From Salinivirgaceae bacterium (GTDB lineage Bacteria; Bacteroidota; Bacteroidia; Bacteroidales; SZUA-534), in the NCBI GenBank assembly GCA_024405635.1, contig JAKSOL010000001.1, forward strand, positions 16,048 through 80,047: a DNA stretch of 64,000 nucleotides, in the 5' to 3' direction. The translations under genes and the position numbers were made by a program. The notes beneath the pieces were generated by a model. It worked only from the letters and a program-made list of their open reading frames with translations. It ran no database searches and had not been told where the DNA came from. Shown piece by piece: positions 45,524 to 54,020 of the stretch (its first letter is position 1; every line of letters starts with the position of its first letter).

Positions 45524-46471
45524 ATGAAAGTACTAAAACATCTAATCATTATCGGAATGTGCGTTACACCTGCACTTGTTTACGCACAAATCGACAGCAC
45601 TGCTTTCGATAAGCAGCAGATAATAACTATTGAACAGAAATTAAACGTTCAACAAGAAAGGTTGTCAGAATTGGACAAAATGATTAATGAGAAAGCTTCT
45701 ATAAGCCAAATTAATTCTGTTCAAGCGAACTTGACAAACCTCAAATCGGCTATAGAAGAGCAAAAAGTTTCTGTTGAGAACCTTATGTCTATGATTGAGC
45801 AGAATAAGCAAAATATTAAGAAAACTGCTGATCAACTTGGCGTTGAAATTGACAAAACAAAAGTTTCTCTCAACGCAAAAGCCAACAACGACGATTTGCA
45901 AAACAAATCAATCATAGGCTTTATATTACTGACTTTGCTTGCTGTTATCCTTGCAGTTATCGCGTTCGTATTTGGCAAACGCATAAGCAAGAGTCATACA
46001 GATGTTGACGAGCTAAAACAGAAAGCAGAAAAAATCAATGAAGACATCCTCAACAAGTTCTCTGTTGAAATGAACGAAATGCAGAAGATTTCTGCATCGC
46101 TTAGTGCACTATCCGACGTGCAGAAGTCTAACGGCAATGCAGAACAAGACCACTCGCTCATCAAGACACTTGCCGACCGCATTACATTTATGGAAATGAC
46201 ACTCTATAAAATGGACAAAGACGTAAGGGGCTACAAGCAATTGTCTAAATCTATAGCACAGATGAAAGATAATTTGCTGGCTAATGGCTACGAGCTTGTA
46301 GATATGTTAGGTAAAGAGTATAATGAAGGAATGAGGGCAACTGCTAATTTTATTGATGACGATTCAATAGAACTAGGCAAACAAATCATCACAGCAATCA
46401 TCAAGCCTCAGATCAACTACAAAGGTGTAATGATACAAGCAGCACAAATAACAGTAAGTCAAAACAACTAA
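45524..46471 (+). CDS. Island gene 2: membrane coiled-coil protein with GrpE-like C-terminal domain
   Basis: 315 aa. Signal peptide (IIIGMCVTPALVYAQ), periplasmic coiled coil (about 25-125), one membrane helix (about 129-150, IIGFILLTLLAVILAVIAFVFG), a cytoplasmic coiled coil (about 155-250) and a compact C-terminal domain (about 255-312: GYELVDMLGKEYNEGM ... IELGKQIITAIIKPQINYKG ... AAQITVSQ). Its order of conserved features (V-D-x-x-G, an acidic turn, G, a KP/KG turn, then an A-x-I-x-V strand) is like the beta domain of GrpE, and a coiled coil before it is also GrpE-like. Five bases before the Hsp70 gene. A membrane-bound nucleotide exchange factor is a hypothesis. Confidence 0.75.
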   Translation: MKVLKHLIIIGMCVTPALVYAQIDSTAFDKQQIITIEQKLNVQQERLSELDKMINEKASISQINSVQANLTNLKSAIEEQKVSVENLMSMIEQNKQNIKKTADQLGVEIDKTKVSLNAKANNDDLQNKSIIGFILLTLLAVILAVIAFVFGKRISKSHTDVDELKQKAEKINEDILNKFSVEMNEMQKISASLSALSDVQKSNGNAEQDHSLIKTLADRITFMEMTLYKMDKDVRGYKQLSKSIAQMKDNLLANGYELVDMLGKEYNEGMRATANFIDDDSIELGKQIITAIIKPQINYKGVMIQAAQITVSQNN

Positions 46472-46476
46472 ATACA

Positions 46477-48978
46477 ATGGCACAAGTAAAAATGAAATAC
46501 GGAATTGACTTGGGAACAACCAATTCCGCAATATGCAAAATGGAGAATGGCGAACCATCCATTAAGAAAACTGATACACTTAAAGATACTCTGCCTTCAT
46601 GTGTGTCGTTCACAAAAAAGCAAGTTATTAAAGTAGGTGATAGCGCATACAACGATTTACGCCAAGATAAATCAAGAGCAACTAAAACCCTGGCAAAAGG
46701 TAAAGAAAATGTCTTTATTGAATTCAAACGCACAATGGGCCTTGACACTCCACACGAGAGTTCAAACATGGGGCGGTCGTATTCGTCAGAAGAACTGTCG
46801 TCAGAAGTTCTGAAGGCATTAAAGTCGTTTGTTTCTGAAGACGCAATAAATGCTGCCGTAATCACTATACCGGCAAAATTCAAGGCCGACCAAATTGCTG
46901 CAACAAAAAGAGCAGCGACAATGGCCGGCATTGACCATTGCGAACTCCTGCAAGAACCTATTGCTGCATCTATGGCTTATGGACTTAGTTCGGCACAAAA
47001 GAATGGCACGTGGTTGGTTTTTGACTTTGGTGGTGGCACGTTCGATGCTGCACTTTTGAGAGTAGAAGATGGTATTATGCAAGTGAAAGATACTGAGGGG
47101 GACAATTATCTCGGTGGCAAGAACTTGGATTATGCAATAGTGGATGGTGTTATCATACCATACTTGAAAGAAAACTATAAAATTGACGGCATATTGTCAG
47201 ATGACACCAAAAGAGAAATTCTTCGCGATGCCATGAAGTTCTATGCCGAACAGGCAAAGAATCAATTGTCTTTCAAAGAAAAATGTGACATCACTTCGCA
47301 ACTGGATGAATTTGGAGAAGATGATGAAGGCAATGAGATAGAACTTGATATGGTTGTAACTCAGAGCCAAATAGCATCCGTAGTTGCTCCTGTATTCCAA
47401 AAGGCAATAGATATATGTAAGGACTTGTTGCAGCGAAACAACTTGTCTGGCAACAATCTTGACTCGCTGATACTTGTTGGTGGACCGACATATTCACCAG
47501 TGCTACGTCAGATGCTAAAAGAGCAAATAACGTCCGGTGTTGATACAAGTATCGATCCAATGACAGCTGTTGCAAAAGGTGCTGCGCTTTATGCTTCAAG
47601 TATTGACAGCGAAGCCAAAGAAGAGATAAAAGCTGGGACTATCGCGTTGGATCTTTCGTATGAATCGAGCTCTGTCGAACAAGTTGAGTTTGTATCGGTA
47701 AAACTACTGCGAAATGAATGTACGGGTAATGTGCCGTCACAACTATTCGTAGAACTCACACGCAATGACAAAGGCTGGTCGAGCGGAAAAGTTTCCATTA
47801 ATGAGATAGGAGATGTCATTGAATGTCAGCTCATGGAAGGTAAGGCAAATTCGTTTGCTATTGTAGCATACGACGAAAAAGGCACGGTACTCCCATGCTT
47901 CCCGAACGAAGTAAATATCATGCAAGGCCTTGTCGTAGGCAATGCTGTATTACCATACGGAATCGGCATAGAAGTTCATGATAGCGCGAGGAATAAAGAT
48001 GTCTTTATTCCTATGAAGGGACTGGAAAAAAATCAGCCAATACCAGCGGTTGGAATCCGAAACGGCCTGAAAACTTCACGTCAGATTCGCCCTGGCATGA
48101 CTGCAGACAGATTAGTTATTCCTATTTATCAAGGCGAATATAACGCTGAAGGTACAAGTGCCATATACAACGACCATGTGTTTGACGTTGAGATAACTGG
48201 CGATGATGTCCCTGCGCTTGTTCCTGCCAATAGCGATATCGACATCACTATCAAAGTGGACAAATCACAGGGAATGCTTCTTGAAACCACATTCCCAGTT
48301 ATCGGAGAGACCGTTGAAAAAATCATTGAGGTTAAACAAAGAAGTGGTGTAGATGCCAATGACCTGTCTTCAAGAATACGAGAAGCAAAGAGCAAATTAA
48401 GGGGTCTTAAGTCAAGCGGGATATCGGCAAGCGAAACATCAGAAGCAGAAGCTGCACTAAACGATGTCGAAAATCGTTTTGATGGAGAAAAAAATTCCGA
48501 AGACGGAAAGATGCATTTGCTTGCAGACTTACGTCGTGCATTCTTAAAAATAGAAGAAGTTGAGAATGCACATGAATGGGAATCCATAGAGAATCAGCTA
48601 CGTGAAGAATTTGACAAACTTGAAAAGGCTAATAACGACCTTGGAAACAAATATGATTCACAGGTAGAAGACCTTCGCAAGCAGACAGATATAGCTATAC
48701 GTCAAAAGAATGCTGATATGGGACGTCAAGTATTGAGTGATATTCGATCTGTATTTGTAGGGGTTACACTTATCTATCAGCTTGTCGGCTTTGTCCGCCA
48801 CTATAGTTCGGACTTTAATCAGTACAAATGGAAAGACGCAAGCCGAGCTCGTCGGCTACTCAACCAAGGAATGCAAATTATAGGAAATAATCCTAACGAA
48901 GGTGAGTTGCATCCTCTTGTATGTCAAGTGATAGAGTTGCTTGATGAACCAGAAAGTGAGAAGTTGAAGATAGGATAA
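46477..48978 (+). CDS. Island gene 3: long Hsp70 (DnaK-like)
   Basis: 833 aa versus about 640 for DnaK. The ATPase domain is intact: phosphate-1 YGIDLGTTNSAI (residues 8-19), EPIAASMAYG, phosphate-2 VFDFGGGTFDAALL (about 180-193) and adenosine motif LILVGGPTYSP (about 330-340). The canonical interdomain linker (DVLLLD-type) is not recognisable; AGTIALDLSYES is there instead. A substrate-domain-like beta region follows near 540-620 (LVIPIYQGE ... VFDVEITGDDVP ... IDITIKVDKSQGMLLETTFP), then a long extra helical tail (about 630-833). The divergent linker suggests specialised partners, presumably genes 1 and 2. Not the housekeeping dnaK. Confidence 0.92.
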   Translation: MAQVKMKYGIDLGTTNSAICKMENGEPSIKKTDTLKDTLPSCVSFTKKQVIKVGDSAYNDLRQDKSRATKTLAKGKENVFIEFKRTMGLDTPHESSNMGRSYSSEELSSEVLKALKSFVSEDAINAAVITIPAKFKADQIAATKRAATMAGIDHCELLQEPIAASMAYGLSSAQKNGTWLVFDFGGGTFDAALLRVEDGIMQVKDTEGDNYLGGKNLDYAIVDGVIIPYLKENYKIDGILSDDTKREILRDAMKFYAEQAKNQLSFKEKCDITSQLDEFGEDDEGNEIELDMVVTQSQIASVVAPVFQKAIDICKDLLQRNNLSGNNLDSLILVGGPTYSPVLRQMLKEQITSGVDTSIDPMTAVAKGAALYASSIDSEAKEEIKAGTIALDLSYESSSVEQVEFVSVKLLRNECTGNVPSQLFVELTRNDKGWSSGKVSINEIGDVIECQLMEGKANSFAIVAYDEKGTVLPCFPNEVNIMQGLVVGNAVLPYGIGIEVHDSARNKDVFIPMKGLEKNQPIPAVGIRNGLKTSRQIRPGMTADRLVIPIYQGEYNAEGTSAIYNDHVFDVEITGDDVPALVPANSDIDITIKVDKSQGMLLETTFPVIGETVEKIIEVKQRSGVDANDLSSRIREAKSKLRGLKSSGISASETSEAEAALNDVENRFDGEKNSEDGKMHLLADLRRAFLKIEEVENAHEWESIENQLREEFDKLEKANNDLGNKYDSQVEDLRKQTDIAIRQKNADMGRQVLSDIRSVFVGVTLIYQLVGFVRHYSSDFNQYKWKDASRARRLLNQGMQIIGNNPNEGELHPLVCQVIELLDEPESEKLKIG

Positions 48979-48980
48979 TT

Positions 48981-49601
48981 ATGGCATTTTCAATACAACA
49001 TCCAATACGAAGAATGATTAATCAAGAGGCCGATTATATTCGGTCTCTGATTTGTCGTTTCCCAGAACAACAAAAAGACTGGATAGATAAAATAGATTCT
49101 GAATTCAAGAAATTAGCTCAAACGGAATTTCCTAATGAAAGCGATTCTGCTTATCAAATGTATAGATCTTATTCATCAGCTGCCTTGGACTCTTGCGAAC
49201 TTGAAAAAGACATGTTCTATAAGTCAATGTTCTTGATGACATATATCTATTATGAAAGCGCATTGAAAAAAATATTCGCAAAATCGAATGTCAACAAGTC
49301 TCTAGAGTATTATATCTCAACAAATCATCTTGAGCTTAAACAAGCTACATATTCAGATTATGAATTCGTAAAAAAGTATGCCAAGGCTCTCCGTGATCAC
49401 TTATGTCATAATGGCTACGGTGAAGAATACAAAGTAGAAAAAATCACAAGCAAGCTAGCTGACTACCCTGAAGTGTCAATCAACGAAGATGGAGTTGTGA
49501 CTATAACTGATTCAAAATTTATTCTTGATGTTTTGGGAAAAGAACAAAACATTTTGAATGAAATCGCAGAACGGTTAGGTTTTAAAAATAAAATAATATG
49601 A
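48981..49601 (+). CDS. Island gene 4: HEPN-like helical protein with R-x4-H motif
   Basis: 206 aa, largely helical. RDHLCHN at residues 138-144 gives Arg138-x4-His143, the catalytic motif of HEPN ribonucleases, placed after long helices (MFYKSMFLMTYIYYESALKKIF; YDYEF-like segment before it) as in that fold. The N-terminus is MAFSIQHPIRRMINQEADYIRSL. Two bases after the Hsp70 stop, and its own stop overlaps the next ATG (ATGA), so it is firmly part of the operon. HEPN is a motif-level call; without structure prediction it could be another helical fold. Confidence 0.65.
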   Translation: MAFSIQHPIRRMINQEADYIRSLICRFPEQQKDWIDKIDSEFKKLAQTEFPNESDSAYQMYRSYSSAALDSCELEKDMFYKSMFLMTYIYYESALKKIFAKSNVNKSLEYYISTNHLELKQATYSDYEFVKKYAKALRDHLCHNGYGEEYKVEKITSKLADYPEVSINEDGVVTITDSKFILDVLGKEQNILNEIAERLGFKNKII

Positions 49602-50699
49602 ACAATAGGATCAAAATAACAAAATGGGCTTCTATAGCTGGATTGACATTCGCAATAGCTATGCCAATACTCGCAAGAATTGTCGATGGAGAAATATTAT
49701 CTGACAGTCTGAAATACGCGAAGGGATTTGTAGTGGGATTTTTGGTCTTATTTTGGAGTGGAATTCTCATCTACGTGATGATAAAATCCAGACACAAAAA
49801 AATAGCATCCTTGAATATTGATGCAGACAAGGAGTTTGTTGCTAGTAACGATATTCTATTTTCAATTAAGAACAACTACGACAATGTTAAAGGCTTGTTC
49901 TCGTCAAATACTACCAATACAAGCAAGAATACATATCAATTAATAGTTGTAGCCACAATAATAGTTGCTTGTGTGTTTGATTATTTTTCGTTCGTAATAG
50001 GGCCTAAAGTCTTGAAATCCTACATATACGACTGCCAAGTTGAACGCCAGAAGGAACAAATCAATTTGATGAAGGAACTCGCATTTGAAGACATTACCCA
50101 AGCAGACTCAATTGCAAGAAAACTTTTCAAGAAGACATATGAAAAAGGTGTGATTGTAAACTTATACAAAGACAAAGTCGGAGATTGGTATCATGAAAAC
50201 TGGGATTTATGTAACAATGTCGCATTTCAGATATTGCGTAATGCAGCTGAAAAAGGGGAGCACCAGTCACAATTCACTCTTGGGTGTGTTTATGCGGGTG
50301 CGAAGTTAGACGACCTGGTTGCGGACCAAGATTGGGACGGCAGTATCACGATTATGAAGGAACCTATCGACCGAGCAAGAGCAGCATATTGGTATAAACA
50401 AGTAGCGGAAGGTGGTAATGTCAAAGCTATGTGGAATCTTGCAGATGCATAAGTTAGAGGTATGGGAGTTCCTATGAATAAAGAGAAAGGGGTGGACTGG
50501 ATAAAAAAAAGCGGCCAATATTGGCGAGAAAAAAAGTCAGAATTTTTTAGGTAATCTATAAGAAATTGGTGTTAGGTCATCATATTATGATGACTGGCTT
50601 TTGCCACGTGATATTGAGCGCGCAAAATATTGGTGGAGAAAAGCAACAGAACAAGGTGATGAAGCTGCAAAAAAAAAAATGGAAAATATTTACGAATAA
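49598..50699 (+). pseudogene. Island gene 5: membrane Sel1-repeat protein, 3' part interrupted
   Basis: The intact frame runs 49598-50452 (284 aa): two N-terminal membrane helices (about 8-30 and 42-62), a third near 107-127, then Sel1-like repeats (AAEKGEHQSQFTLGCVYAG; RARAAYWYKQVAEGGNVKAMWNLADA). Sel1 homology continues beyond the stop: in-frame VRGMGVPMNKEKGVDWIKK; after one extra base in the A8 run at 50503-50510, AANIGEKKSQNFLGNL; after a second in-frame TAA (50559-50561), EIGVRSSYYDDW ... IERAKYWWRKATEQGDEAA, ending with TAA 50697-50699. Both stops sit where a Tyr is expected. Either a decayed gene, a truncated but working one, or a sequence error. Confidence 0.82.
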
Positions 50700-50705
50700 A
50701 CTCCT

Positions 50706-52463
50706 ATGCTACCGAAAAAAGAACACATAGCAAACTACACAATAACCTTCCCTTGTAAGGAGGGTGCTTACGCTGAAACATACAGGGTAAAGGGTGCTGA
50801 TGGTAAAAACTATTTCTTGAAACTTATCAATTGCTCAAAACTAAACCGAAGACAATTTGATAACTGCGGGAATATAGTTGAAGTTGACATTGCAAAACAA
50901 CTGCATCATGACAATATCACTTCATATCATGATAGCGGAGAGATAATATTGAATAACAAGCGATATGCATACATTGTTTTCGACTTCATCAGTGGTGAGA
51001 CTGTTGCGGAGAAGGTGACTCGCGAACAAAGATGTTCTGTATATGATGCTAAGCAAATTGTTCTTGGTGTTCTTAACGGATTAAAATATCTTCATTCGTT
51101 ACAAAGACCTGTTATCCATAATGAACTGACCATACAAAATGTCATGCTTGACATGACGAGCGGAATACCAGTAGCGAAGATGATTGACTTTGGTTATGCC
51201 AGATATATGGATATGGGTATCAGTGCATTTGACAAAGATGGGTTGAATCTATTCTACGTTGCCCCAGAAGCACTGAATGGCGATTATTCTGTTAGGTCGG
51301 ATTTGTTTTCTGTAGGAGTTATGCTTTATCATCTCCTGTATGGAATGTTGCCATATCACGTAGACTTATCTGATTGTTCCAACATGTCTGAAAAACTTGA
51401 TGCAATATTAGAAGCAAGACAAAGACCATTGCGAATACCGGACATCGATATATTTGAGCTTGACGAGCAACTGCTGAATATTATATCAAAAGCGTTATCA
51501 ATAAATGTCGATGACAGATTCCAATCGGCAGACGAGTTCATAAAGGCTCTCAATGGAGAAATTACGGTAGAGGTTAGCAAACGAGAAAGTCCAACACAAA
51601 GAATCACTAAAGAGCAACAACAAATCAATATAAAAAAAGGCAATGGGTTTGCTGATGTGGCAGGTATGACAGAGTTGAAGAACCAATTACAATCTGACGT
51701 TATTGATTTGCTCCAGGACCCAGAGCAGGCGAAGTCACTAGGGATATCCATTCCCAATGGTCTGCTATTTTACGGACCTCCAGGATGTGGGAAAACATTC
51801 TTTGCAGAAAAATTTGCAGAAGAGATTGGTTGCAATTATCAATATGTAAAATGCTCAGATATTGCATCTCCTTTCATTCATGGAGGGCAGGATAAGATTG
51901 CCGCAGTCTTCGACAACGCAAGAAAAAATGCGCCAACGATTCTATTCTTTGATGAGATTGATGCCATGATAAAGGATAGGCGTAAGCAAAACAACGTCAG
52001 TGAAGCTGGCGAAGTAAATGAATTCTTGACACAGCTTAATAATTGTGGACATGATGGCGTTCTTGTTATTGGTGCTACAAACAGGCCTGGCGAAATTGAT
52101 GAAGCTGCACTACGTGCCGGTAGATTAGAATTGAAGTACTACATTCCATTACCCGACAAATCTACTCGAGAAAAGATGTTTGAAATTGAACTAAGTCATC
52201 GAAAGGTGGATTTTGGCATTGACTACGAGAAATTGGCAGAAATGACAGATGGATACATTTCTGCTGATATCAGATTGATTGTTGACACTTCGGCAAGAAT
52301 GGCATTTAGACAAAAAACTAAAATCACAGAACTTATGTTGATGGAGGCGATAAAAAACACTAAGCCTAGCTTGACGAAAGAATCTGTGGAGGAACACGAA
52401 AACATCAGAAGATATTTTGAAGGTGATGTTCCACAACAAACAAGGAAGAAAGTAGGATTTTAA
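50706..52463 (+). CDS. Island gene 6: degenerate protein kinase fused to Cdc48/FtsH-like AAA ATPase
   Basis: 585 aa. Residues ~10-280 are a Hanks-type kinase fold: glycine loop KEGAYAETY (18-26), Lys39 (YFLKL), DFG at 161-163 (MIDFGYARY), APE (VAPEAL). The catalytic loop is altered: HNELTIQN (138-145) replaces HRDLKxxN, so the catalytic Asp is Glu and the Lys is Thr; activity is doubtful. After a linker, residues ~315-560 are an AAA module: FADVAGMTELKNQL, Walker A GPPGCGKT (357-364), Walker B FFDEID (Asp416/Glu417), sensor-1 GATNRPG and ALRAGRLE as arginine-finger region. The AAA part appears fully functional. Six bases after the broken Sel1 gene. Confidence 0.9.
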   Translation: MLPKKEHIANYTITFPCKEGAYAETYRVKGADGKNYFLKLINCSKLNRRQFDNCGNIVEVDIAKQLHHDNITSYHDSGEIILNNKRYAYIVFDFISGETVAEKVTREQRCSVYDAKQIVLGVLNGLKYLHSLQRPVIHNELTIQNVMLDMTSGIPVAKMIDFGYARYMDMGISAFDKDGLNLFYVAPEALNGDYSVRSDLFSVGVMLYHLLYGMLPYHVDLSDCSNMSEKLDAILEARQRPLRIPDIDIFELDEQLLNIISKALSINVDDRFQSADEFIKALNGEITVEVSKRESPTQRITKEQQQINIKKGNGFADVAGMTELKNQLQSDVIDLLQDPEQAKSLGISIPNGLLFYGPPGCGKTFFAEKFAEEIGCNYQYVKCSDIASPFIHGGQDKIAAVFDNARKNAPTILFFDEIDAMIKDRRKQNNVSEAGEVNEFLTQLNNCGHDGVLVIGATNRPGEIDEAALRAGRLELKYYIPLPDKSTREKMFEIELSHRKVDFGIDYEKLAEMTDGYISADIRLIVDTSARMAFRQKTKITELMLMEAIKNTKPSLTKESVEEHENIRRYFEGDVPQQTRKKVGF

Positions 52464-52474
52464 TACTAAAAAAC

Positions 52475-52966
52475 ATGGAAATAAATGAATTATATCTTAG
52501 GACTGCTTTTGCTTGCATGTCTAGTGACGGCGACATAGCAAAAGAAGAAGTTGCGCTCATAGAAAAAATGAATAATGAGGACCATCTTTTTGGCGATATC
52601 AATCTAACTCAAAGGTTAGAGGTGTTGCTTACAGAGATAAACGAACAAGGGTTGGGTTTCATGAAAAAATTCATAGACGAATTGTCAAAACAAAACCTAT
52701 CCATCGAGGAAGAATTACAACTTCTAACAATAGCAGCAAAGACAATATATGCTGATAACAAAGTAGAATATAGCGAGGTGAAGTTTTTTAAGTTGATAAG
52801 ATCTTGTCTTAAGAAAGTTGATAATCAAACTATCCTTAATTCAATCGAAGAAATTGATGAAAATTGGGTAGAAGAAGATATTGTTTGCGATAATGATTTA
52901 TTGTATGTTTCATATAGCAAAAATGTTGAGATGAAGCTTTTTGATTTGAGTGTAATAAATAATTAG
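52475..52966 (+). CDS. Island gene 7: TerB-like protein
   Basis: 163 aa. Two copies of the TerB/DjlA-N pattern: RTAFACMSSDGDIAKEEVALIEKM near the start and LLTIAAKTIYADNKVEYSEVKFFKLI near 85-110, where acidic residues usually bind metal. TerB domains occur in tellurite-resistance-linked stress systems and at the N-terminus of the co-chaperone DjlA. The acidic tail (EEIDENWVEEDIVCDNDLLY) is extra. Twelve bases after gene 6, and last before the terminator. Confidence 0.82.
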   Translation: MEINELYLRTAFACMSSDGDIAKEEVALIEKMNNEDHLFGDINLTQRLEVLLTEINEQGLGFMKKFIDELSKQNLSIEEELQLLTIAAKTIYADNKVEYSEVKFFKLIRSCLKKVDNQTILNSIEEIDENWVEEDIVCDNDLLYVSYSKNVEMKLFDLSVINN

Positions 52967-52987
52967 AGCGCTACTTGACATCTCTCA

Positions 52988-53014
52988 ACTCATTATTAAA
53001 TGAGTGATTTTTTT
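52988..53014 (+). terminator. Terminator of the chaperone island operon
   Basis: ACTCATT (52988-52994) pairs with AATGAGT (52999-53005) around ATTA, followed by a T-rich tract; 22 bases after the last stop codon. Confidence 0.8.
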
Positions 53015-53020
53015 ATTAAT

Positions 53021-53716
53021 TTACTTCACTTTAAGCGATTTAAGTAGTTCCTTTTGTTCGGGTGTAATTCGGTAGCTTTCAATTGCTTTTTGTATCGATT
53101 TGTTGTGAACCCAAACAGGCAGTTTTTGGCTTGTAATGATTGGCAAGGTTGAATCCCATTGTTTGGCTAAAGCTGTTGCAAAGTACCAAGCTTGAGCCAT
53201 TTGTACGTAGAATTCGGTGTTGGAAACAGCAACAACGCGTTGTAAGTATTCGGGCTTAAACACTGGCGCATCAAGATAAAAATCCATAAGCATAACAATG
53301 CCAAAGCGAACCGAGTAAGTATGCTCCGAGTGTAGCCAACAATCAATATGTTGAATAAAATGGTTGGTGTTGCGCTTAATAACTTTTGGCGATAGACTGT
53401 CGCAAACTGCCCAATTATCGATGTATGGTACCCAGCGCTCAAGTTCGTTAACCACGGTTTGGTAGTCTTTGCAACAACATATTAGATAGTCGTGCAGCAT
53501 GTTTTCTTCGTGAAATGAGTGGGGCAGTTGTTGCATAAAAGCCAAAGACTCGTTTGTGCCTGCAAGTTGTTTTGCCAATGTGCGAATGTCGGGATTGCGA
53601 ACGCCAATGAACAACTCGGTTGGCAGTTTTATAATTTTTGCTTGAAATTGCCGAAATGCAGCAAGTTTTTGTGTGTCGGAGTCGCAAAGCGCACGTAGTT
53701 GGTCAATTATTTCCAT
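53021..53716 (-). CDS. AlkD-type DNA alkylation repair glycosylase
   Basis: 231 aa, all-helical HEAT-like repeats. RNPDIRTLAKQLAG, NMLHDYLICCCKDYQ, IDNWAVCDSLSPKVI (family's NWA-CD core), and YVQMAQAWYFATALAKQWD match the AlkD family, which excises alkylated purines. ATG 53716 (MEIIDQL) is preferred to TTG 53734. Its start lies 1 base after the stop of the previous gene, so the three minus-strand genes form an operon. Confidence 0.9.
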   Translation of the reverse strand: MEIIDQLRALCDSDTQKLAAFRQFQAKIIKLPTELFIGVRNPDIRTLAKQLAGTNESLAFMQQLPHSFHEENMLHDYLICCCKDYQTVVNELERWVPYIDNWAVCDSLSPKVIKRNTNHFIQHIDCWLHSEHTYSVRFGIVMLMDFYLDAPVFKPEYLQRVVAVSNTEFYVQMAQAWYFATALAKQWDSTLPIITSQKLPVWVHNKSIQKAIESYRITPEQKELLKSLKVK

Positions 53717-53717
53717 T

Positions 53718-54020
53718 TTATTCAATTGTTTCAATTAAAAAACTAACAGGGCGAAAACCATCGTTACACGAAATCATTGCCGAATGTGGATTTTGCATCC
53801 AACCGTTGTAAAAATTGCCGCCACCGATGGCCAATTCGGTAACAAATTCAACCATCGATTGCCATGCGCTGTCGCACATGTTGGTTGGGCGTTGGGCATT
53901 GTGGCTTATAAAAGTTTGACCTAACACCATGTCGCATGTGTGTTCAATTGGGTTTTCGTATTGGGCCATTAAGTCGCTATAGTTGGCCATTCGCATTACT
54001 GTAATTCGTACGTCTTTCAT
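53718..54020 (-). CDS. TIGR04076-like small protein
   Basis: 100 aa. Pattern VRITVMRM at the start, HTCDMVLGQTFI, MCDSAWQSM, and ISCNDGFRPVSFLIE at the end match the TIGR04076 group of small cysteine-containing proteins; function unknown. ATGA overlap with the YjbR-like gene upstream. Confidence 0.78.
   Translation of the reverse strand: MKDVRITVMRMANYSDLMAQYENPIEHTCDMVLGQTFISHNAQRPTNMCDSAWQSMVEFVTELAIGGGNFYNGWMQNPHSAMISCNDGFRPVSFLIETIE

Noticed and set aside
43303..53020. Integrated mobile element with att sites
   Set aside because: No integrase, transposase, target duplication or tRNA end at the borders; transfer is suggested only by gene content and codon use.
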